This document shows, in pieces, positions 58,283-64,000 of a stretch of DNA of 64,000 bases. How positions within the stretch are numbered: position 1 is the first letter of the stretch; each line of letters starts with the position of its first letter. The notes under the pieces are model-generated. The model ran no database searches, was not told the DNA's origin, and saw only the letters and a list, made by a program, of their open reading frames with translations. The position numbers and the translations under genes are program-made. Origin of the DNA: UBA11524 sp051883695. GTDB taxonomy: Bacteria; Bacillota; Clostridia; Christensenellales; Aristaeellaceae. The stretch is from the NCBI GenBank assembly GCA_051883695.1, contig JBJEUF010000021.1:1-64000 (forward strand). Direction: 5' to 3'.

Positions 58283-60406
58283 ATGATGATGAAGAAAATG
58301 ATCGTCCTGTGCCTGCTGCTGCTGGCTATGGCAGGCATCGCCCTTGCGGCATCGGACGAGCGCATCCCGGTGGCGGAGAATGACAGGCTCGCCCTGTACC
58401 TCAGCGCGGATCACTGCGGCTTTGACGTGCTGGACAAGCAAAGCGGCGTCACCTGGTCCTCCTCCATGAACGATCCGACCTTTACCGGCAAGCTGGCGGG
58501 TCTGAACGAGAAGAAAGCCAACTCCATGCTGACGGTGAATGTGACCAATCTGGAAAAGGGCGCCGGTTCCATGACCAACGCCGTGCTGCTCAATGACAAG
58601 AAGCTGACGACCGGGTATGAGCTGGTCGAAAACGGCGTGCGGCTCCACTATGACCTGGGCAACACCGGCGTTGCGCTGGATGTGGAGGTGCTGCTGGAGG
58701 GCGATACCGTGCTGGTGCGCGTGCCCTATGAGAGCATCAACGCGTATGGCGATTTCTCGGTGGTGTCAATTGACATGATGCCCTATCTGTGCTCCGGCTC
58801 CGACAACGCCGATGGCTTCCTGTTCTATCCGGACGGCTGCGGCGCCATCCTGCGATTCAGCGATTATGCGCACTTCAAGGAGCTCACGCAGGTGTTCAGC
58901 GTCTACGGCAACACCGAGAAGGCCAAAGCCCTGCTGGATCTCTTCGGGCAGGAGGAGCCGACGGTGATGATGCCCGTCTACGGCGTGTCCATCGGCGGCA
59001 ATGCGATGCTGGCGGTGATCGAGGACGGCGCGGAAACGGCGCGCATCTCGCTCAATTCCTCCAACAAGATTGTCGCGGTCAACTATGTGTATGCCACCTT
59101 CCAGTATCGCCGCGGCTTTGATGATCTGCGCGTGACAAGCCGCGCCATCAAGACCTACGACAAAAAGGCCATGGAGGTGGACTATTCCGTCCGGCTGATG
59201 TTCCTGCCCGCGGGTTGTGATACATATTCCGACATGGCGGTAGCCTACCGGGAATACCTGATCGCAAACGGGCTGACGGCGCATGTGAGCGAGCAGGATG
59301 TGGCCATCGACCTGTTCATGTCCGCGCCGGAGGAGGGATTGCTCTTTGACACCCAGCGGACGGTCACCACGCTGGCGCAGGCGGACGCCATGCTGGATCA
59401 GCTTGCGGCTGCGGGCGTGGAGAAAGTCCATTACTCCCTGAAGGGCTGGTCCAGGGGCGGGTACGGCAAATTCCCGGATCAGCTGCCGGTTGAAAGCGCC
59501 GTCGGCAGGAATCAGGAGCTGACAGCGCTGACGAAAAAGGCGCAGGACATGGGCTCCACCCTGTCCCTGACGGTCAATTTCGTGGAGGCGGACGGGGATT
59601 CCCACACCTATTCCAGGCGCAACGACGTGGTCTATCTGTCCAACTACGCCATCCTGACCGACGCGGAGGAGGAGACCTTCATCCTCAGTCCGAACGTCAT
59701 TCGGGAAAAGTACGATGCGTTCGCCGGGAAGGCAGCCTCGCTCTGTGTGGGCGGCCTTCGCCTTGAACGGATGGGACAGTACATTCCCTTCAACTACAAC
59801 CGGTCGTATTACTATACGACGCAGCAGACGCTGGAAATCTACCGGCAGATGCTGCAGGATGCCAAGGCGCGCTTCGGGCAGGTCAGCGTGCAGGGCGGCG
59901 CCGTCTGGGCTGCACCCTATGCGGATCTGCTGACGGAGGTTCCCTATGAGGACAGCGGCTTCCACTTCACCACGGAATCCGTGCCCTTCTATCAGATGGT
60001 CATGCATGGCCTGCGGGACTACACAGGGCTTCCGGGCAACCTTTCCAGCGATCTGGAGCGCGAGTTCCTCCGATGGGTGGAGATGGGCTACATGCCCTAC
60101 TTCGAGCTGACCTGGGGGAGTACGGAGGAGCTGATGTATACCGATTATCAGGGCCTGTTTACGGCGCAGTATACGGCGTGGATCGACAAGGTCGCGGGCA
60201 TTGCGGCGGCCTTCTCCCAGGGGGAGCTGAAGGAGCTGCGCACGGTGATGATGCGGGAGCATGTGCGTCTGACAGACGAGCTTGTCCGTGTGACCTATGA
60301 GAACGGGGCACGGGTCTATGTCAACTACGCGGATGCGGACGCACAGGCGGACGGCCTGACCATCCCGGCGATGGACTATCTGGTGGTAAAGGGGGAGCTT
60401 GAATGA
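58283..60406 (+). CDS. Exported DUF5696 protein, glycoside-hydrolase-like
   Basis: A 707-residue exported protein. Three consecutive ATGs (58283, 58286, 58289) follow AGGAGGG; the second or third has the better spacing. The signal peptide is about 1-23. An N-terminal beta-sandwich (NDRLALYLSADHCGFDVLDKQSGVTWSSS) precedes a TIM-barrel-like region (VEKVHYSLKGWSRGGYGKFP, LGSTLSLTVNF-like strand, FELTWGSTEELMYT), and a C-terminal ENGARVYVNYAD strand as in many glycosidases. No catalytic pair can be assigned with confidence. The context (two sugar permease pairs) favours glycan processing at the cell surface. Confidence 0.85.
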   Translation: MMMKKMIVLCLLLLAMAGIALAASDERIPVAENDRLALYLSADHCGFDVLDKQSGVTWSSSMNDPTFTGKLAGLNEKKANSMLTVNVTNLEKGAGSMTNAVLLNDKKLTTGYELVENGVRLHYDLGNTGVALDVEVLLEGDTVLVRVPYESINAYGDFSVVSIDMMPYLCSGSDNADGFLFYPDGCGAILRFSDYAHFKELTQVFSVYGNTEKAKALLDLFGQEEPTVMMPVYGVSIGGNAMLAVIEDGAETARISLNSSNKIVAVNYVYATFQYRRGFDDLRVTSRAIKTYDKKAMEVDYSVRLMFLPAGCDTYSDMAVAYREYLIANGLTAHVSEQDVAIDLFMSAPEEGLLFDTQRTVTTLAQADAMLDQLAAAGVEKVHYSLKGWSRGGYGKFPDQLPVESAVGRNQELTALTKKAQDMGSTLSLTVNFVEADGDSHTYSRRNDVVYLSNYAILTDAEEETFILSPNVIREKYDAFAGKAASLCVGGLRLERMGQYIPFNYNRSYYYTTQQTLEIYRQMLQDAKARFGQVSVQGGAVWAAPYADLLTEVPYEDSGFHFTTESVPFYQMVMHGLRDYTGLPGNLSSDLEREFLRWVEMGYMPYFELTWGSTEELMYTDYQGLFTAQYTAWIDKVAGIAAAFSQGELKELRTVMMREHVRLTDELVRVTYENGARVYVNYADADAQADGLTIPAMDYLVVKGELE

Positions 60407-61365
60407 GGACCGGAGCGATGAAGAAATCCCGCCGCCATCTGTCCATGGCACAGAAGCGTTCCCTGGAAGCCCTGATCTTCCTGGCACCCTGGCTGATCGG
60501 CCTGTTTCTCTTCTTCCTGCGACCGATTCTGGTCTCTCTGCGGCTGTCCTTCTCCGATATTGTGAAGATGAAGGGCTTCGTGATGGACTGGGTCGGCCTG
60601 GAGAATTACAAGTACATTTTCTTCTACGATATCAACTACGTTCCCATGTTCCTCAAGACCATCAGCGACACGCTGCTCAATACCCCCATCTGTCTGGTGT
60701 TCTCGCTGGTGATTGCCATCCTGCTCAACCGTCCGATGAAGGGGCGCGGCTTTTTCCGGGCAGCCTTCTTCATTCCGGTGCTTTTGGGCGCGGGCTATGT
60801 CATGAAGCAGATGCTGGGCATGGGCGCGGACGGCACAACGATCACCACGGGCATCGTGGTCCCGGAGCTGATCGCCGATCTGCTGGGGCACCAGCTGACG
60901 GAGTTCCTGCAGGGCGTGCTGGACCGCATCACGGTGGTGCTGTGGAAATCGGGCGTGCAGATCGTGCTGTTCCTGGCAGGACTGCAGGGCATTTCCTCCT
61001 CGCTGTATGAAGCGGCCCGTGTGGATGGCGCAACGGAATGGGAGATGTTCTGGAAGATCACCCTGCCCATGATTACGCCGGTGATTCTGATGAATGCGGT
61101 CTATACCATCGTCAGCTTCTTCACCGATGCGACCAATCCCATTGTGGACTACATTTACAAGCAGAGCTTTGGGAATCCGCAGCAGTTTGCCCATGGCGCG
61201 GCGATGGGCTGGATGTACTTCGCCTTCGCCTTTGCGCTGTGCATTCTGACCATCGGCGTGATGCGCAAATTCGTGTTCGCCTCAGGCGAGGGCACGGCTG
61301 CTGTGAAGCGTCCCGGAAGGCGCCGCAGCCCTCGGACAAAACGGAACGCAGCCGGAAAGGAGTGA
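60403..61365 (+). CDS. Sugar ABC transporter permease (LplB/MalF type), second pair
   Basis: A 320-residue permease whose ATG overlaps the DUF5696 stop (ATGA at 60403-60406). Six helices, EAA motif YEAARVDGATEWEMFWKITLPMITP. A basic C-terminal tail (KRPGRRRSPRTKRN) is unusual. A downstream in-frame ATG at 60418 is possible, but GGGGGAG supports 60403. Confidence 0.93.
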   Translation: MRTGAMKKSRRHLSMAQKRSLEALIFLAPWLIGLFLFFLRPILVSLRLSFSDIVKMKGFVMDWVGLENYKYIFFYDINYVPMFLKTISDTLLNTPICLVFSLVIAILLNRPMKGRGFFRAAFFIPVLLGAGYVMKQMLGMGADGTTITTGIVVPELIADLLGHQLTEFLQGVLDRITVVLWKSGVQIVLFLAGLQGISSSLYEAARVDGATEWEMFWKITLPMITPVILMNAVYTIVSFFTDATNPIVDYIYKQSFGNPQQFAHGAAMGWMYFAFAFALCILTIGVMRKFVFASGEGTAAVKRPGRRRSPRTKRNAAGKE

Positions 61366-61372
61366 GCGCAGC

Positions 61373-62326
61373 ATGGCAAGAAAAAAGGCCCCAAAGACCG
61401 GGCGGCACGGCACGAGCTTCTGGAAGCGCTTCTTCCGGGACGGCATCCTGCGCGTGGCATTCTACTTCCTTCTGGCAACGCTGTCCTTTGTGTTCCTGTA
61501 TCCCTTCATCAAGATGATTACCCAGTCCCTGATGACGGATGATGACCTGATTAACATCACGGTCAAGTGGCTGCCCTCCAAGCTGACCTGGAGCAACTAC
61601 TCCATTGCCTACAAAAAGCTGCAGTTCGGCACCTATGTGTGGAACAGCGTGAAGGTCGCTGTCGTGGCGACCATCGGCCATGTTTTCTCCTGTGCGATGA
61701 CCGGCTACGCCTTTGCACGGTACAACTTCCGCGGCAAGGGACTGCTGTTCGGCTTTGTCATTCTCTCGATGATCGTGCCGGTGCAGACCATCATCATCCC
61801 TTCCTACATCCAGTATTCCAACTGGGGCTGGATCAACAGTCCGCTGTATCTGCCGCTTCTGGTTCCAACCTTCTTTGGCTTCGGCTTGTCCGGCGGCTTC
61901 TTCATCTTCCTGTTCCGGCAGTTCTTCCTGGGTCTGCCCTACGAGATGGAGGAAGCGGCGCGCGTGGATGGCTGCGGACCGATTCGCACCTATTGGCGCA
62001 TCATGCTTCCCATGAGCCAGTCATCGCTGCTGGTGTGTTCCGTGCTTTCCCTGGTCTGGCACTGGAATGACTTCTTCGAGCCGGGCGTCTACATCACCGA
62101 TGTGTGGCTCAAGATGCTTCCCAACCGGCTTCCGTCCCTGTACGCGGAGCTGAACAAGGAGCAGCACACCATGATCCAGACCAACGACATCGAAGGCATC
62201 ATGTTCAACGAGGCCATGCTCATGGCTGCGACCTTCCTGTGTATCGTCCCGATTCTGGTTATGTATCTCATCCTGCAGCGGCGCTTCATGGAAGGCGTCG
62301 AGCGCAGCGGCCTGACCGGCATGTAA
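61373..62326 (+). CDS. Sugar ABC transporter permease (LplC/MalG type), second pair
   Basis: A 317-residue permease, six helices starting at GILRVAFYFLLATLSFVFLYPFIKM. EAA motif EEAARVDGCGPIRTYWRIMLPMSQ. AAAGGAG precedes ATG 61373, seven bases after the partner permease stop. It probably works with the binding protein encoded at 62566. Confidence 0.93.
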   Translation: MARKKAPKTGRHGTSFWKRFFRDGILRVAFYFLLATLSFVFLYPFIKMITQSLMTDDDLINITVKWLPSKLTWSNYSIAYKKLQFGTYVWNSVKVAVVATIGHVFSCAMTGYAFARYNFRGKGLLFGFVILSMIVPVQTIIIPSYIQYSNWGWINSPLYLPLLVPTFFGFGLSGGFFIFLFRQFFLGLPYEMEEAARVDGCGPIRTYWRIMLPMSQSSLLVCSVLSLVWHWNDFFEPGVYITDVWLKMLPNRLPSLYAELNKEQHTMIQTNDIEGIMFNEAMLMAATFLCIVPILVMYLILQRRFMEGVERSGLTGM

Positions 62327-62436
62327 TGAATAACATGCAGGAAATGAATAAATCTGCACGATGGCAGGCTTTGTTTGCCGCGCTCAAAATTCGAGATAAA
62401 CGATGCAAAATCGGGATAAAAATTCAAAATTGGGGC

Positions 62437-62465
62437 TTTACAAACATCGGGCGATGATGTATAAT
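62437..62465 (+). promoter_or_regulatory. Sigma-A promoter of the terminal binding-protein gene
   Basis: TTTACA at 62437-62442, a 17-base spacer, and a perfect TATAAT at 62460-62465. It gives the last binding protein its own transcript, allowing high expression. Confidence 0.85.
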
Positions 62466-62480
62466 CATGCTAACGAACGG

Positions 62481-62496
62481 ATGTAAACGCTTTCTC
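62481..62496. promoter_or_regulatory. CcpA cre site
   Basis: ATGTAAACGCTTTCTC matches the cre consensus (TGnAAnCGnnnnCn) and begins 15 bases after the -10 box, where bound CcpA would repress or block transcription. Confidence 0.7.
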
Positions 62497-62565
62497 ATCC
62501 CCAGGGTTTCGACGGCGGAAGCCGTTGAGCATACAGTTATCCCAATTCAACAAGGAGGTATCCCC

Positions 62566-64000
62566 ATGAAGAAGTTCCTGTCCCTGGTTCTGGCACTGGC
62601 CATGGTGCTTGCGGTCGCAGCGCCTGCGCTGGCGGAAGACGTTCCGACCGTGACCTACTACGTCCGCGGCGGCACGGCTGAGTACGAACCCTACATCTAC
62701 CCCGGTCTGGTGGGCCTGCTGAAGATTCAGGACATGGCCGGCGTCAAGATCGACTGGACGGTTGTCTGCGGCTCCGGTGATGAGATCCAGGCGCAGTACC
62801 TGGCCATGCTGGCTTCCGGCAACTACCCGGACATCATTCAGTGGCAGCACAACAACTCCTATACCGGCGGCGTTGCGCAGCTGTACGCGGACGAGATCAT
62901 CATCCGCCTGAATGAGGTCATTGACCAGTATATGCCCAACTACAAGAAGCTGCTGGAGGAAAATCCGCAGGTCGCCAAGACCCTGATGGATGACCAGGGC
63001 AACTACCTGTACTTCACCGTCATCAACCCCCTGAACAGCGATCTGGAGAAGGTTGCCGTGACCTGGTGGGGCCTGCTGATGCGTCAGGACTGGCTGGACA
63101 ACGTCGGCATGGAAGTGCCCACCACCATTGATGAGTGGTACGAAGTGCTGACCGCCTTCAAGGAGGGCGATCCCAACGGCAATGGTGAGCTGGACGAGAT
63201 TCCCTTTGACGCCGGCTCCGCGGGCCTGAACCTGTTCATGCCTGCCTTTGGCTTCCAGAATGGCGTCTACATTGATCCCGACACCGGCAAGGTTGCCTAC
63301 GGTCAGTATGGCGAGAAGTACAAGGCTTACCTGGAGACCATGGCCAAGTGGTATGCCGAGGGCCTGATCCAGAACGTGTTTGCGGATGAGACCGGCGCGC
63401 CTGCCGCTTCCTCCGACCCCAACATCTACGCTGACCTGGCCGGTTCCTGGAAGGGCCTGTCCAACTACTGGGAGCAGCGTCTGCCCCAGGTGCTGGAAAA
63501 GAACCCCAATGCGGACTTCGTGGCTGTGCCCTGGCCCGTTTCCGCCAACGGCATCGCGTATGCGGATGACTACGGCATGGGCTATGGCGACCGTTACAGC
63601 GCCGTCATCTCTGTGGACTGCAAGAACATTGAAGCGGCTGCCCGCCTGATCGACCAGATGTACACCGAGGAAGGCACCAACTGCACCACCTGGGGCACTA
63701 TCGAGGGCGATCCCATCAACCCCGAGTGGACGCACGGCCATGGCACCTACACCGTGGATGAGAACGGCGTGAAGCATGAGACCGAGTGGGCCAACCAGAT
63801 CACCGAGAACTTCTATGACGGCGCCTTTGCCAACAAGTACCGCTACGCGATGAGCCATGTGTCCTTCCCGCGCTGGGGCGCTGCCGATTACCTGGCTGCC
63901 ACCCGCGAGCAGCGCTATGTGGACTCCGCGATGCTGTGGGCTTCTGCCTCCAACGATCTGGAGTATCCCGCTGCCATCACCCTGAGCACCGAAGCGCAGA
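62566..64000 (+). CDS. Sugar ABC transporter substrate-binding protein (LplA/LipO type), 5' part
   Basis: The frame is open from ATG 62566 (after AAGGAGGT) to the end of the window, about 478 residues, with no stop yet. The signal peptide is at 1-23 (APALA-ED) with no lipobox Cys. The family-1 binding-protein fold is clear: YPGLVGLLKIQDMAGVKIDW, LASGNYPDIIQW, LNEVIDQYMPNYKKLL, TWWGLLMRQDWLDNVGMEVP, and FKEGDPNGNGELDEIPF (a Ca2+-loop-like DPNGNGELDE). It belongs to the large LplA-like group that partners LplB/LplC permeases, encoded just upstream. Confidence 0.92.
   Translation, partial: MKKFLSLVLALAMVLAVAAPALAEDVPTVTYYVRGGTAEYEPYIYPGLVGLLKIQDMAGVKIDWTVVCGSGDEIQAQYLAMLASGNYPDIIQWQHNNSYTGGVAQLYADEIIIRLNEVIDQYMPNYKKLLEENPQVAKTLMDDQGNYLYFTVINPLNSDLEKVAVTWWGLLMRQDWLDNVGMEVPTTIDEWYEVLTAFKEGDPNGNGELDEIPFDAGSAGLNLFMPAFGFQNGVYIDPDTGKVAYGQYGEKYKAYLETMAKWYAEGLIQNVFADETGAPAASSDPNIYADLAGSWKGLSNYWEQRLPQVLEKNPNADFVAVPWPVSANGIAYADDYGMGYGDRYSAVISVDCKNIEAAARLIDQMYTEEGTNCTTWGTIEGDPINPEWTHGHGTYTVDENGVKHETEWANQITENFYDGAFANKYRYAMSHVSFPRWGAADYLAATREQRYVDSAMLWASASNDLEYPAAITLSTEAQ

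Noticed and set aside
1..64000. tRNA, rRNA or tmRNA genes
   Set aside because: I scanned intergenic intervals by eye for TPsiC-like GGTTCGA blocks and cloverleaf arms and saw none. A tRNAscan run would be decisive.

Overview
This is a GC-rich window from a Gram-positive, obligately anaerobic Firmicute, most likely a fibre- or glycan-degrading gut or rumen member of the Clostridia. The evidence is strong GGAGG-type ribosome binding sites, a flavodiiron protein with rubredoxin, FeoAB iron uptake, a cohesin/dockerin pair, sugar ABC importers without their own ATPase, CcpA-like cre sites, and intracellular GH42, GH5, GH94 and GH2 enzymes. The exact genus cannot be read from the sequence. I find no rRNA, tRNA, transposase, integrase, phage gene or CRISPR array.

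Layout. 1-5886: oligopeptide ABC importer (binding-protein C-terminus, two permeases, one fused double ATPase). 5909-9513: a YitT-family membrane protein facing a GH42 beta-galactosidase and a small unknown membrane protein. 9515-11200: flavodiiron protein and rubredoxin (O2/NO detoxification). 11297-15704: GNAT acetyltransferase, ABC-F ATPase with a degenerate second ATPase site, and a TetM-like GTPase. 15802-18558: FeoA, FeoB and the FeoB-associated Cys-rich peptide behind a promoter carrying a metalloregulator-like palindrome. 18923-25515: a small XRE regulator divergent from a secreted amidase-like protein ending in cohesin-like and dockerin domains, a second secreted cohesin protein with Zn-ribbon-like repeats, and two more secreted proteins. 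25581-26531: GH5 enzyme.

26597-40827 (minus strand) is the most remarkable block. It is a 12-gene Ter stress-response operon: a P-type Ca2+-ATPase, three TerD paralogues, a rhomboid protease, YceG, TelA, then the biosynthetic module (CitE-like C-C lyase, ATP-grasp, PRTase-TRSP, StiP, HAD phosphatase). Comparative genomics has predicted that this module makes an unknown nucleoside-like metabolite. Here it is physically joined to a calcium pump and a rhomboid protease, behind a leader of about 235 nt.

41095-51177: Dus tRNA-dihydrouridine synthase, a Gfo/Idh/MocA oxidoreductase, a GH94 phosphorylase with LacI/CcpA-type operators, a GH2 enzyme, and a membrane-bound AraC regulator that probably controls the GH2 gene and/or the divergent transporter. 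51460-64000: a carbohydrate-uptake locus with two binding proteins and two permease pairs surrounding an unusual core (NHL/TPR membrane protein, YIP1-like membrane protein, DUF5696 glycosidase-like protein). The last gene runs off the end.

Non-coding structure. Two families of long palindromic repeats occur between genes. One has two 160-bp copies and a diverged third, with compensatory base changes in the stems, which points to a structured RNA or REP-like element. Three hairpin-rich islands (about 40840-41040, 43545-43735, 46480-46600) hold no gene.
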